The notes: generated from the letters alone by a model not told the origin. A stretch of 33,811 bases of DNA from Minisyncoccota bacterium (GCA_023229825.1 JALNYN010000013.1:1-33811); one strand, 5' to 3'. Positions 22,602 through 31,284 are shown, counted from the first letter of the stretch. Numbers and translations: made by a program.

Positions 22602-22692
22602 TTAGCTTATAGCTTATAGGTTTTAGCTTATAGACAACTTATGGCTTATATATTCGGTGGAAACTATAAGCTATAAGCTAACAGCTATAAGC
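22602..22692. repeat. Inverted AGCTTATAG word repeat
   Basis: TTAGCTTATAGCTTATAGG (22602-22620) and TTTTAGCTTATAG are mirrored by CTATAAGCTATAAGCTAAC and AGCTATAAGC (22663-22692). The right arm overlaps the final codons of tpiA. It is an independent word family seen only here. Confidence 0.88.
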
Positions 22693-23497
22693 TTTCTGCC
22701 ACTTTTAATATGCCGACAAATTTCTTCGCCTCCACACTCGCCCTTCCTACCAAGAGTCCCGCCGCTCCGCCTTCTTTCATAAAGCTTCCGGCGTTGTTCT
22801 CATCAACGGATCCGCCGTAAAGTATCTTCATAGCGTGCGCCGATGGCTGGTCATACATACCGCTCAATATTTTTCGGATAAAAATGATCGTTTCCAAAAG
22901 TTCTTCCGGCAATACAACACCTTTTGCCTTAGCGCCGATCGCCCAGACCGGTTCGTAGGCGATGATGAGTTTTGCGAGCATGTTTTTGGGAATACCGTGA
23001 AGCGAGGCTTCTATCTGGCTTTTCATGATATCGAGATAAGCACATTCGGGATCGCGTTCTTTTTCTCCGACGCACAGAATGACGGATAATCCCGCTTCGA
23101 GCGCCGCATGCACTTTTTTCGCGATGAGGTCATCGGTTTCCCCCATTTCCCTCCTTTCGGAATGCCCAAGAATAACATATTTTGCTTTGAGAGAAGCGAT
23201 CATCGCAACGGAGATCTCGCCCGTAAAAGCGCCGTCTTTTTCAAAGTGAACATTTTGCGTCCCAAACGCGAGTCGAGTTGAACCATTTACGACGAGATCG
23301 CCGAGAAAAACGGAAGGCGGACAGACTACAACATCCGTTTTTTTGAGCGAACCGACCGCCGCTTTAATTGAGGAAACGATCTTCCTCGCCTCGGCAACGG
23401 TGCGCGGATTCATCTTCCAGTTGCCGACAATAAGCTGTTTTTGCCTGCCCCGAGTCGCATCGAGGGGATTCACCCCGTTAGAAATTCGAGTGATCAT
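22685..23497 (-). CDS. tpiA: Triosephosphate isomerase
   Basis: 270 aa. NWKMN with K28, GHSERR with H112, YEPVWAIG with E182 and YGGSV are the catalytic and loop-6 regions. It interconverts dihydroxyacetone phosphate and glyceraldehyde 3-phosphate. There is an odd N-terminus: about 20 residues precede the normal family start at QLIVGNWK, and residues about 5-18 are encoded by a GC-rich repeat (see 23448-23548). The ATG at 23497 is the only plausible ATG near the 5' end. The extension may be harmless or partly translated only. Last codons fall in the AGCTTATAG word repeat. Confidence 0.93.
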   Translation of the reverse strand: MITRISNGVNPLDATRGRQKQLIVGNWKMNPRTVAEARKIVSSIKAAVGSLKKTDVVVCPPSVFLGDLVVNGSTRLAFGTQNVHFEKDGAFTGEISVAMIASLKAKYVILGHSERREMGETDDLIAKKVHAALEAGLSVILCVGEKERDPECAYLDIMKSQIEASLHGIPKNMLAKLIIAYEPVWAIGAKAKGVVLPEELLETIIFIRKILSGMYDQPSAHAMKILYGGSVDENNAGSFMKEGGAAGLLVGRASVEAKKFVGILKVAESL

Positions 23498-23548
23498 GAT
23501 ATGTATATTTTTGTTTTATTCCCGTCGATAATAAAATTTCTAACGGGG
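23448..23548. repeat. GC-rich repeat spanning the tpiA 5' end
   Basis: CCCCGTTAGAAATT (23473-23486) has an exact 14-bp inverted partner at 23535-23548. GGGGATTCACCCC (23464-23476) and CCCC...GGGG (23448-23467) form nested small hairpins. The element straddles the tpiA start and supplies its first codons. Confidence 0.75.
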
Positions 23549-23554
23549 TTTCAT

Positions 23555-23932
23555 TTATTTTTTCTCATCCTTATATTGTTCGGCAAGCTCTCTCTGTCTT
23601 TTCATGTGATCAGGGGTAAGTCCAAACGCTGTCATTCCTTTGTATTCCGGTGTTTCTTCGATGCGGAACTCAGGAACTCCGCCTTCACGGCGCACAAGGT
23701 TCTCATCTTCAACTTCGCGGATCACGTTCATCATCTTCGGGAATTCATAGAGGGCAAGGTCAATGACATCCTTCGTGTCGCCGCTCGTCTTGGAGAGTTC
23801 AAATTTCATCCGAAGCTCTTTCATCACCGCAAGCGCTTTTTCTACCGCTTCGCTTTTTTCACCCTGCACAAAAGGTTGTACCTCTGCGACCGCAGGCGCT
23901 TGTGTTTGTTCCTCAATTTTTGTTTCTTCCAT
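23555..23932 (-). CDS. Hypothetical protein (125 aa)
   Basis: Not recognised. Acidic, Glu/Gln/Ala-rich N-terminus (about 1-25), then a helical region AVEKALAVMKELRMKFELSK and a C-terminal segment EYKGMTAFGLTPDHMKRQRE. No cysteine, no membrane helix. It is on the same strand as tpiA and pgk, upstream of them, and could be the first gene of that unit. The region 23941-24060 on its 5' side shows only A/T-rich sequence. Confidence 0.65.
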   Translation of the reverse strand: MEETKIEEQTQAPAVAEVQPFVQGEKSEAVEKALAVMKELRMKFELSKTSGDTKDVIDLALYEFPKMMNVIREVEDENLVRREGGVPEFRIEETPEYKGMTAFGLTPDHMKRQRELAEQYKDEKK

Positions 23933-24066
23933 AAAATTATTTAGTAACCGATAATGACGAATTAACTCTTTTCCAATTATATCTCACACAAAAAAAAGAG
24001 CAAACAAACTACCCTTACACTTCGATGTTTAATTGCACCATTTCCAATTAACCTTTTCACTTCTGT

Positions 24067-24145
24067 TGTCATTCCAGCCCGCGAGCTGGAATCCACGTCC
24101 GTCATTCATCACCGTGGATCCCGGGTCCCGGCCCGGGATGACAAA
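24067..24145. repeat. TGTCATTCC-type dispersed palindromic repeat
   Basis: Ends TGTCATTCC and GGGATGACA are inverted. Inside are ATTCCAGC-CCGCGA-GCTGGAAT, a CCGGG-rich hairpin, and CCACG / CGTGG. This resembles the GTCATTCCxGC...GGAATCCA class of repeats found in many bacterial groups. It lies just 3' of the GspG-like pilin and could also act as a transcript end. Confidence 0.8.
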
Positions 24146-24152
24146 TGGGCGA

Positions 24153-24734
24153 TTAGATCCGCCAAAGCAAGAGCTGCGATTCTCCGTTCAGACAAGCGTC
24201 TCCATCGAACCCTTTGTCCACCATTTTTTGTTCTGCAGATGATGGGATCGTATTATTATTCGAGTAATCGCCTTGCGCTCCGGCATAGATCCCTTTCGGC
24301 ACCAAGCACCCGTTTCTCGTCGTATCCTCTTCCCAGTAGTTATAATCGTATCTTCCGCCCCATGGAGTCGCTTTCGGCCAGACCATATAAGGTCCCGCCC
24401 ATTTTTCGGCGATGATCGTTTCCCAATCCTCCGGAACGGTCGAATCATCCACGCCTGACACGGTCTGTCCGTCAGGATTCCAAGGCGCCGACTGCTCAAA
24501 TCCCGGATCCCACCCGCGATTTACATCCGGAGGATAAAATCCCATGTCCCGAAAATACGCCTCGGTCGCTCTGGTCAATTCTTTCTGGGTCAAGCCCGTA
24601 TCCATAACCCTGGTGTTTTCCCGCGATTCGGAAATGCTGGAAAAAGCCAAAGAGGCAAGAAAAGCCGTAATGGCGATAACAACGATAAGTTCTACCAGAG
24701 TAAAACCCGTATTTATAGTATTTTTATCTTTCAT
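24153..24734 (-). CDS. GspG-like type IV pilin / pseudopilin
   Basis: 193 aa from the ATG at 24734. Class III-like leader MKDKNTINTG, then FTLVELIVVIAI: cleavage after G10, with the mature +5 glutamate (E15). The body holds WAGPYMVWP and TPWGGRYDY, as in GspG-type major pseudopilins, plus a C-terminal cysteine pair C143/C181 that could form the D-region disulfide. It is last in the second pilus block. It may be the major pilin or a pseudopilin; the long aromatic-rich body favours a surface-exposed subunit. A GTG start at 24779 is rejected because it overlaps the upstream gene. Confidence 0.88.
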   Translation of the reverse strand: MKDKNTINTGFTLVELIVVIAITAFLASLAFSSISESRENTRVMDTGLTQKELTRATEAYFRDMGFYPPDVNRGWDPGFEQSAPWNPDGQTVSGVDDSTVPEDWETIIAEKWAGPYMVWPKATPWGGRYDYNYWEEDTTRNGCLVPKGIYAGAQGDYSNNNTIPSSAEQKMVDKGFDGDACLNGESQLLLWRI

Positions 24735-24765
24735 AATTTTGTTTCGTCGTCCCTGATACTCGTCG

Positions 24766-26547
24766 TCATTGTATCTCACGCCAGTTTAAAATTCCGACCC
24801 CCGATCCCGGTCCCGTCGTAAAATGTGTATCAGCGAGACCGAATTCATACGTGACCGTCGCTCCGTTTGAAAGTTCGATCTTTTTCGCGGTCGCCTCATT
24901 TGCGCCGGCATTATTATTGAAATGAAGCGTTCCATCCTGAGCTTCAAGAAGTACGGCACCGGCATTATTCCCGACAGTTATCGCCGGCTGACCCGCACAA
25001 TACGCACTGTCCGGACAATCGCTGGTCGTCAAGAGCAAAATAAAACTATTGGGGTTTCCGGAACCGCTAAACAAAATATTGTTTGAGAGATCGATCTTTC
25101 CGTCGACGATAATGACTCCGCTATTTTCTCCATATGAGGGCGTCAATGTCACTTCTTGTCCGAGTCCTCCGCCGGGAGCGTAATCTCCCGTTATCCAGAG
25201 CACTCCGGTGAGCGTCATCTTTATCCCGTTTGCCGTAGTAAGGTCCCCATCAATTTTTTTCAAACCGATCGATGTATCTTCTTCCATATTAAATCCAGCG
25301 ATGGTTCCTCCTGCTTCAGCTGCCGCTTTCCATTCGTCGATCTTTGCTTGCGTGAGAGAAAAACCTTTTGCGACCGGCTGCGTGGTCGTGGCGGTGCACG
25401 CTTTATTATTTCCGGTACCGACGTGGCAATACAGCGTGCCGGTTACCGTTGAATTTGTGATGGTATGAGCGATGGCATCTCCTCCGATAACCATATTGTC
25501 TATCGTGCTTCCGGCTCCCCCCATGCAAACCTGAAAATATGAATCCGTGCCGGCAGAAGCGGCCCACGTTCCCCCATGAACCCCTCTCCTCCCGATGCCT
25601 CTCGCATACCCGTTCGCATTGGCAGCAAGAATAAAATTCCTCGTTCCGCTTCCTGTCGTGCTAACATCAAGAACTATCCAATATACGGTATCCTTTGTAA
25701 GGGTCGGATGAGAACTGAACGTGACGCTATTCCATCGGTATGAGGTGGTAAAAGACGAGTCGAACGATCCTGTTGCGAGCGTGGTTGCCCCCGGAGCTCC
25801 CGAGCCATTGTCATTCATGATGCGAACGGTCAGCGTTCCTGTCGGGGCGCTGCTGGTCCTTTTAATATAGAAAGAAACTTCATTAATGGCGGTCGTGGTG
25901 GAGGGAGTGAAGCTCTGAGCAAAGTCCTGAGTAGCCGCGGCATCATCAAAAACGATAGTATTTCCTATCGGGCTGACCGGCAAAATATTCTGCTGTTCGA
26001 TGTTCATGGGAACTTTGTCCGCCGCGACCGCCGTGCCCGTAATAAATGACGCGCCGCCCAAAATATCGCCGTTTGAATATACATTTCCATTCACGCCGGA
26101 TCCGCTATTCCCCAAGGTGAACCCTCCGGTTCCAACCTGAATACCGTAACTATATGACGTTCCCGAGGAATCCGGGACAAAGCGCGTTTTCACCTTTCGA
26201 TCAAGACTGTTATGGCTTCCGGTGGAAATTATTTCTTTTTCCAGACCAAGATCGGTAATGTCCGTGACCGCATCAGCGCCATTTAACGAAAGACTCATGC
26301 TTGCGAAGGTCGGTTTCCCTGTCGTAAACCGATATACCGCATCTTCAAGTCCTGATTCAGCCGTAAGGTATGATTGCTTTGATTTGAAAAAATCCTCCGT
26401 ATTTTTGAAATTTTTCATCGCGGCAGAACCGAATCCGAGAACGATGGAAAGTGAAATGAAAAGAAACATCAAGACAGTAATGAGCATTACTTGTCCACGC
26501 TGGTTATTTACTGTCGGTTTTGTTACTTTATTAAATATTTTTTTCAT
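24766..26547 (-). CDS. Large PilX-like pilus protein with adhesin-type domain
   Basis: 593 aa from the ATG at 26547. The N-terminus QRGQVMLITVLMFLFISLS resembles PilX-type minor pilins, although +5 is not glutamate. Residues about 180-310 hold a beta-rich domain (AQSFTPSTTTAINEVSFYIK, GTLTVRIMNDNGSGAPG, LTKDTVYWIVLDV) similar to extracellular choice-of-anchor/lectin-like modules. The C-terminal part (GNVYSNGDI, TVTGTLY, KIDEWKAAAEAGG) is of a kind common in Parcubacteria surface proteins. A tip-located adhesin riding on minor pilins is the best inference. It lies 31 nt upstream of the GspG-like pilin. Confidence 0.8.
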   Translation of the reverse strand: MKKIFNKVTKPTVNNQRGQVMLITVLMFLFISLSIVLGFGSAAMKNFKNTEDFFKSKQSYLTAESGLEDAVYRFTTGKPTFASMSLSLNGADAVTDITDLGLEKEIISTGSHNSLDRKVKTRFVPDSSGTSYSYGIQVGTGGFTLGNSGSGVNGNVYSNGDILGGASFITGTAVAADKVPMNIEQQNILPVSPIGNTIVFDDAAATQDFAQSFTPSTTTAINEVSFYIKRTSSAPTGTLTVRIMNDNGSGAPGATTLATGSFDSSFTTSYRWNSVTFSSHPTLTKDTVYWIVLDVSTTGSGTRNFILAANANGYARGIGRRGVHGGTWAASAGTDSYFQVCMGGAGSTIDNMVIGGDAIAHTITNSTVTGTLYCHVGTGNNKACTATTTQPVAKGFSLTQAKIDEWKAAAEAGGTIAGFNMEEDTSIGLKKIDGDLTTANGIKMTLTGVLWITGDYAPGGGLGQEVTLTPSYGENSGVIIVDGKIDLSNNILFSGSGNPNSFILLLTTSDCPDSAYCAGQPAITVGNNAGAVLLEAQDGTLHFNNNAGANEATAKKIELSNGATVTYEFGLADTHFTTGPGSGVGILNWREIQ

Positions 26548-26566
26548 ACCCAAATTATGATAATTC

Positions 26567-26672
26567 ACCGCCAATTAAAAAGTACAAATGAAAAATGAAA
26601 AACGACAAGGTAAAATTAAAATTTAACGACGGTGCGTGCGTACTTTTTCCTTTTTACTTTTCCCTTTTTACT
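26567..26672. repeat. Inverted ACGACAAGG word repeat in the pilin operon
   Basis: AATTAAAAAGTACAAATGAA and AACGACAAGGTAAAATTAAA at 26572-26622 face TACTTTTTCCTTTTTACTTT at 26640-26672. It is the same family as 8158-8284 and 15940-16081. It separates the PilW-like gene from the PilX-like gene on the same strand. Confidence 0.75.
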
Positions 26673-26675
26673 TCG

Positions 26676-27215
26676 TTAGTATCCTCCCCTCATCACTGCG
26701 CTGTCATAAAACTTCGCCGAGAGCGTGGTTTTTCTTTTGCTCCTGACCGTCATTTCTATTTTAATAATGGAACTTTTCGGCGTATCCGATCTGCGAAACA
26801 CGAGATTGGTGATCTCTACTCCGCTGCCGGTCAAAGATCCCTTATCTGTGCCATTATCATCAAGATTGATCGTATTGGTCGTATCGTCAAAATAAAATTG
26901 AATTGTTTTTGCTGTGCCCGCTTCGTCGGTCGTGTTAAGCGCTAATTGTCCGGGATCAATGTCGAGAATGCTGTTCCCTTCATCGACGGATGCGGCCGTT
27001 CGTATTTCACGAACCATTCGCTCCATTGCGGTACTTCCTGAGATCTCAACTTCATTATATATTCGAGCCTCGGTAAACGAACGGGTAATGGAAAATAATA
27101 TGGCGAAGATCGCAAGGATCGCCACAGACAAAACCCCTACATACACCACCGTTTCAAGCAGCGTATATCCTTTGTCTTTTTTGAACTTTGAAAAAATAGA
27201 GGGTGTGATTTTCAT
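26676..27215 (-). CDS. PilW/GspJ-like minor pilin
   Basis: 179 aa. Prepilin leader ending KDKG (G16), then YTLLETVVYVGVLSVAILAI with E21 at mature +5. The rest is beta-rich, with Thr/Asp repeats (FYFDDTTNTINLDDNGTDKG) and no cysteine. Position after the PilV-like gene matches GspH-I-J order in priming pseudopilin sets. It starts 9 nt after the upstream stop. Confidence 0.85.
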   Translation of the reverse strand: MKITPSIFSKFKKDKGYTLLETVVYVGVLSVAILAIFAILFSITRSFTEARIYNEVEISGSTAMERMVREIRTAASVDEGNSILDIDPGQLALNTTDEAGTAKTIQFYFDDTTNTINLDDNGTDKGSLTGSGVEITNLVFRRSDTPKSSIIKIEMTVRSKRKTTLSAKFYDSAVMRGGY

Positions 27216-27224
27216 TATAGTATG

Positions 27225-27710
27225 TTAAATATCCGCGAGGTAGACCATCGCCGTTTTCGTAGAGGTCCCCGTGGAGGCGAGCCAAGAAACGTTTACGGTT
27301 ATCTTTCGCGTACCCTCGTCTAACGTTCCGCCGCTTGTCAGTATATCGCCGGTGGCATCATCGCGATTCACATCGGAAACCGTAATATAGCGATAAAAGA
27401 CGTGGTCGATCTGCGATACTGCGGTTGTGGTGGCCCATGTATTAAGTCCGTTGTCGTATTCCAAGTAGTATTTCGTTCCCGCGGTCAGTCCGCTTATATT
27501 GTTCCAGCTCGTATCGCGAAGCGCGCGGGCAACTTCCGCCCCCTCTTCCAAAAGAAAATTCGCCTGCGATCCTTGGAAAGACTGGAAGGAAAGACGAAGA
27601 AACCCTTGCCCCACGGAAATGATCCCGAGCAGACAAAAGGCCAGGATCGAAACCCCGACGATCACTTCAATGAGAAGAAAACCTTTTGTTTTTTTTCTGT
27701 TTATGCTCAT
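27225..27710 (-). CDS. PilV/GspI-like minor pilin
   Basis: 161 aa. Leader ends KTKG (G10), then FLLIEVIVGVSILAFCLLGI with E15 at +5. The mid-part RALRDTSWNNISGLTAGTKY is typical of PilV-like minor pilins in this lineage. It starts 2 nt after the FimT-like stop, so it is co-translated. It probably helps to prime pilus assembly. Confidence 0.86.
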   Translation of the reverse strand: MSINRKKTKGFLLIEVIVGVSILAFCLLGIISVGQGFLRLSFQSFQGSQANFLLEEGAEVARALRDTSWNNISGLTAGTKYYLEYDNGLNTWATTTAVSQIDHVFYRYITVSDVNRDDATGDILTSGGTLDEGTRKITVNVSWLASTGTSTKTAMVYLADI

Positions 27711-27712
27711 AG

Positions 27713-28204
27713 TTAGTTTTCCTTTTCAACAAGACCCGTCTGTTTAATTAATATGATGTGATACTGCAGGGGATCCGCAGCGAGTTCGATGCGAAAAGTC
27801 CCGTAAGAAGCCGTCTCTCCGGTCAGCCGATCAAAAAGGATATCTCCGCCGCCGCCTGCCAATAAGATATTCGAAGCGGTCACGGAGTGGTGGAGGATGT
27901 ATTCTTCACGATCTGCAGGAACACTGTCGAACACCGGACCCGTATAGAGCGTGGCGCGGTCAGATTCTATCCGCACGCCATATGACATCTGTGATTTTGA
28001 TGCGAGCGTTTGCGATCTCGCTTTATTAAGGATCGAAAGCACCTGTGCGGATTCCCCGTTCAATACTTGCCGGTCGCGATAGGAAGAAAGACTGACCACG
28101 GAAGCCGCCGTCAGCAGCATGAGAATACCGAGCACAACTATTATCTCCAAAACAGTAAGACCGTTTGCTCTGTTTTTTGAAAAATAAAAAAAAGAATTTA
28201 TCAT
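27713..28204 (-). CDS. FimT/GspH-like minor pilin
   Basis: 163 aa. Leader ends NRANG (G15), then LTVLEIIVVLGILMLLTAAS with E20 at +5. It is followed by the GspH-like segment in which SILNKARSQTLASKS matches the family. Its start overlaps the pilC stop by 4 nt (ATGA-type coupling). It is the first of five successive pilin-like genes. Confidence 0.88.
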   Translation of the reverse strand: MINSFFYFSKNRANGLTVLEIIVVLGILMLLTAASVVSLSSYRDRQVLNGESAQVLSILNKARSQTLASKSQMSYGVRIESDRATLYTGPVFDSVPADREEYILHHSVTASNILLAGGGGDILFDRLTGETASYGTFRIELAADPLQYHIILIKQTGLVEKEN

Positions 28205-29418
28205 TGAATACTGGCGGTTAGTTTATACATCGGCGAGATCATGGAGATGGCAAAGAAACCGACGCCGCTTGCGATAAAAAGCATGAGAAAAGGCTCGATA
28301 ACAGTGGAGAGATCTTTTGTGATCGTCGCTACTTCCTCTTCGAAGAAAACAGCGATCTTTTCGAGCATGTCCGAAAGTTTTCCGGTTTCTTCGCCGACCT
28401 GCATCATTTCTCCGACCAGCATCGGATAGATATTTTCATTTTCGATAAATACGGAAGAAAGAGGAACGCCCTTTTGAACGACATCCTTCGCATTGGACAA
28501 AACGGTTTTGTAATACGAATTTTGCATGACGTCTTCGGTGATCTCGATCGCTTCCACAACCGAAACTCCGGATGCGAATAACGAAGAGAGCGTCCTCGCG
28601 GTTTGCGCCGCATTGTACTGTTTGACTATGCCGGAAATGACGGGGATGTGAAGAGCGATGAAATCAGAGACCCGCTTTCCGGATCTCGTCCGCAAGCCAA
28701 GGATGACGGCGATCGTCGTTCCCGCCATCAGAGAAAGCGCCAATATGGTATTGGCGACCAAAAAATCGCTGATACCCATGATGATCTTCGTGCTCATGGG
28801 AAGCTCCATGTTGAATTCTTTAAAGGTTGAGGTCAGCGTCGGCACAACATAGATGAACATGATTATCGCGATTATGATCATCGCAAAAAAAACGATGGAC
28901 GGATACATCATCGCACTTTTCACTTTCTTCCGCAGCGTGTAGCCTTGCTCAAGCTGTTTGCCGACGACTTCCAGAGACTCAACAAGCTTTCCCGACTCTT
29001 CGCCCGCGTGCACCATCGCGACAAATAGAGAGGAAAAAACACCCGGATATTTCTTCAGTGCCGCCGAAAAAGTATCGCCCTCTTCAATGCTTGCTTCGAG
29101 TTCCTGTATTATTTTTCTGAGTTTGACGTTTTCCGTCTGCTTTCCCAAAATTTCGAGTGCGCGGGAAAGCGCAATGCCGGATGAGATCATGGCGCTCAGG
29201 TTGCGGGTGAAAATTATTTTCTCGCGCAATTTTACGCGAACCAAAAGCAGATTAAGCGTTTCAATACTGAATTTCTTTGCGGATTCCTCTTTGGCAAAAA
29301 TAACCGTGAGGCCTTTCTCCCTCATGGTTTTTACGAGATCGGTCTTGTCTTTCGCCTCAACGCTGCCCTCCGCAAGCCGCCCCTCCATCGTTTTCGCTTT
29401 GTAAATAAATGTTGGCAT
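28201..29418 (-). CDS. pilC: PilC/GspF inner-membrane pilus platform protein
   Basis: 405 aa with two T2SSF repeats (about 68-190 and 270-395), each with the GxxLxxAL type helix bundle and SSLF-V MVxxGEESGKL pattern, and three membrane helices (about 172-192, 225-245, 375-395). PilC sits under the pilus and is turned by PilB and PilT. It follows pilB2 across a word repeat and overlaps the FimT-like gene by 4 nt. It is the only pilC in the window, so both PilB copies probably use it or a copy elsewhere. Confidence 0.95.
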   Translation of the reverse strand: MPTFIYKAKTMEGRLAEGSVEAKDKTDLVKTMREKGLTVIFAKEESAKKFSIETLNLLLVRVKLREKIIFTRNLSAMISSGIALSRALEILGKQTENVKLRKIIQELEASIEEGDTFSAALKKYPGVFSSLFVAMVHAGEESGKLVESLEVVGKQLEQGYTLRKKVKSAMMYPSIVFFAMIIIAIIMFIYVVPTLTSTFKEFNMELPMSTKIIMGISDFLVANTILALSLMAGTTIAVILGLRTRSGKRVSDFIALHIPVISGIVKQYNAAQTARTLSSLFASGVSVVEAIEITEDVMQNSYYKTVLSNAKDVVQKGVPLSSVFIENENIYPMLVGEMMQVGEETGKLSDMLEKIAVFFEEEVATITKDLSTVIEPFLMLFIASGVGFFAISMISPMYKLTASIQ

Positions 29419-29419
29419 A

Positions 29420-29510
29420 AATTTTAGCTTTTAGGTGTTAGGTTTTAGCTGTTAGCTTACAGCGTCAGTTACCGTAAAGCTAAAACCTAAAACCTAACAC
29501 CTAACACCTT
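29420..29510. repeat. Inverted TTAGGTGTTAGGTTTTAGC word repeat, second site
   Basis: TTTTAGCTTTTAGGTGTTAG and GTTTTAGCTGTTAGC (29423-29456) are mirrored by AGCTAAAACCTAAAACCTAA and CACCTAACACC (29478-29508). It is the same family as 11118-11218. It lies between pilB2 and pilC. Confidence 0.88.
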
Positions 29511-31264
29511 TACTCCGATATAACGCGCAGAACTTCCTCGATCGTGGTCAGTCCTTGCACGGCTTTACAGAGACCGTCTTCGATCATCGGGAGCATTCCT
29601 TCTTTTTTTGCCTGTTTTTCTATTTCATCGGATGATCCGCCGCGGAGAATGATCTCTTTGACGGTAGAGGTCATTTTCAATATCTCATGAATAACGACGC
29701 GTCCCGCATATCCGCTTTCGCATTCCGCGCTTTTTTTCGGCTTATAGAATGGGATCGTTTCCCATTCCGCATCCGCTTTCACAATTTTTTCCTCCTTTAA
29801 TGCACGCAAAACGCGATCCATGTCGATGTTCTTTTCCAGAGAACTGAGCTCTCCTTTTGTTGCGAGATATTTTTCTTTGGCTCCGCAAAGCCGGCGCACC
29901 AAACGCTGGGCGATGACGACGTTTATGGTCGAGACCAAAAGAAACGGCTCCACCTCCATATCAATGAGACGCGGAATGGCTCCCGCCGCCGAATTCGTGT
30001 GAAGGGTCGACAGAACGAGATGTCCGGTAAGCGCGGCATTCACGGCGAGCGATGCCGTTTCGTGATCGCGAATTTCTCCGACCATGATAATATCGGGGTC
30101 TTGGCGGACGAGCGTTCGTATGCCTTCCGAAAAAGTGAAGCCAATATCCGGACGAACCTGAGATTGGTTGACGCGAGGCATTTGATATTCCACAGGATCT
30201 TCAATGGTGGAGATATTGACCTCCGGGGTGTTGAGCAGATCCAAAACCGTGTAGAGAGTGGTGGATTTTCCCGATCCGGTCGGTCCGGTCACCAAGATCA
30301 TTCCCGTTTTTTGTCTTGTAGCAGCATGGATCCTTTCCAGTCCTTCTCCATGGAAACCGAGCCCCTCGAGAGAAAACCCTCCGCCGCCTTCTTTCAGAAG
30401 ACGCATAACGGTTTTTTCTCCATAATAGGTCGGGAGTATCGAAACGCGAAATGCCACCGAAGCGGTATTGGTCTGTATCTTAAAGCGTCCATCCTGCGGG
30501 AGACGTTTTTCATCGAGCTTTAAATTCGCAAGCACCTTGATGCGCGCGGTAATACCCGAAGCGGTATTCTTCGGCAAGATCATGGCATCATGGAGCAAAC
30601 CGTCGATACGGTATCGCACCAATACCTGATTTTCCATCGGTTCTATATGAATATCGGAAACGCCTTGAATGATCGAGTGATTGAGGAGTGTATCGACAAT
30701 GCGAACGACAGGAAGGTCATGCGCAAGTTTTTTCAGATCAGCCTCGCTTTTTTCTTCTCCGTCGATACTGTCCGGTACGGCATGCAGTTCCGTCGCTTCT
30801 TGCTGGATAATATCGCCGAATTCAGCCTTCAAACTTTTCTGGTATTGCAAAAGCGCGCTCTTCATCGACTCTGCATCAGTAAGGCGCGGCAAAATTTTCA
30901 GGCCTACTTTTTTCTTCACAAAATTGACCGCTTCGAGGTCGTCGGTATCGAGCATGGCCACTTCGAGCGATTTGGCGTCTTTTTTGAAAGCGACGATGTT
31001 GTGGTTTCTCGCGATCGGCTCTGGAATAAGCGAGAGAATTTCCGGTTCTATTTTTTCCGTTTTGAGATTGATAAAAGGAATACCCATAATGTATCCTTTC
31101 ATCTGGCGCAAGTCATCAACGGTCAATTTTCCATCGCGCACCAATATTTCATCGAAGGTCATGTCGGTCCCTTTAGCCTTTTTTTCAGCCGCATCAATAT
31201 CTTTGGACGGAACCAAATTTGTATCCAGAATGAACTTTTTTAATTGTTCGCTGTTTACATGCAT
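29510..31264 (-). CDS. pilB: PilB/GspE-type pilus extension ATPase (copy 2)
   Basis: 584 aa. MshEN-like N-domain (about 1-145), linker, then Walker A GPTGSGKST (327-335), STIEDPVEY, Walker B DIIMVGEIRD (391-400) and TGHLVLSTLHTN. It aligns with the copy at 1645 over the whole core, with Walker A at the same residue number. The zinc tetracysteine is eroded to single cysteines C460 and C515 (GYAGR context kept); a further C566 lies near the end. It heads the second pilus block. A TATAAT box ends 10 nt before its ATG, predicting a nearly leaderless mRNA. Confidence 0.94.
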   Translation of the reverse strand: MHVNSEQLKKFILDTNLVPSKDIDAAEKKAKGTDMTFDEILVRDGKLTVDDLRQMKGYIMGIPFINLKTEKIEPEILSLIPEPIARNHNIVAFKKDAKSLEVAMLDTDDLEAVNFVKKKVGLKILPRLTDAESMKSALLQYQKSLKAEFGDIIQQEATELHAVPDSIDGEEKSEADLKKLAHDLPVVRIVDTLLNHSIIQGVSDIHIEPMENQVLVRYRIDGLLHDAMILPKNTASGITARIKVLANLKLDEKRLPQDGRFKIQTNTASVAFRVSILPTYYGEKTVMRLLKEGGGGFSLEGLGFHGEGLERIHAATRQKTGMILVTGPTGSGKSTTLYTVLDLLNTPEVNISTIEDPVEYQMPRVNQSQVRPDIGFTFSEGIRTLVRQDPDIIMVGEIRDHETASLAVNAALTGHLVLSTLHTNSAAGAIPRLIDMEVEPFLLVSTINVVIAQRLVRRLCGAKEKYLATKGELSSLEKNIDMDRVLRALKEEKIVKADAEWETIPFYKPKKSAECESGYAGRVVIHEILKMTSTVKEIILRGGSSDEIEKQAKKEGMLPMIEDGLCKAVQGLTTIEEVLRVISE

Positions 31265-31274
31265 AGATGATACT

Positions 31275-31280
31275 ATTATA
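31275..31280 (-). promoter_or_regulatory. -10 box of the pilB2-pilC-pilin block
   Basis: A perfect TATAAT in the minus direction, preceded by ATG, 10 nt upstream of the pilB2 start. No -35 match is visible. Directly behind it lies the terminator of the upstream gene. Confidence 0.55.
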
Positions 31281-31284
31281 CATC

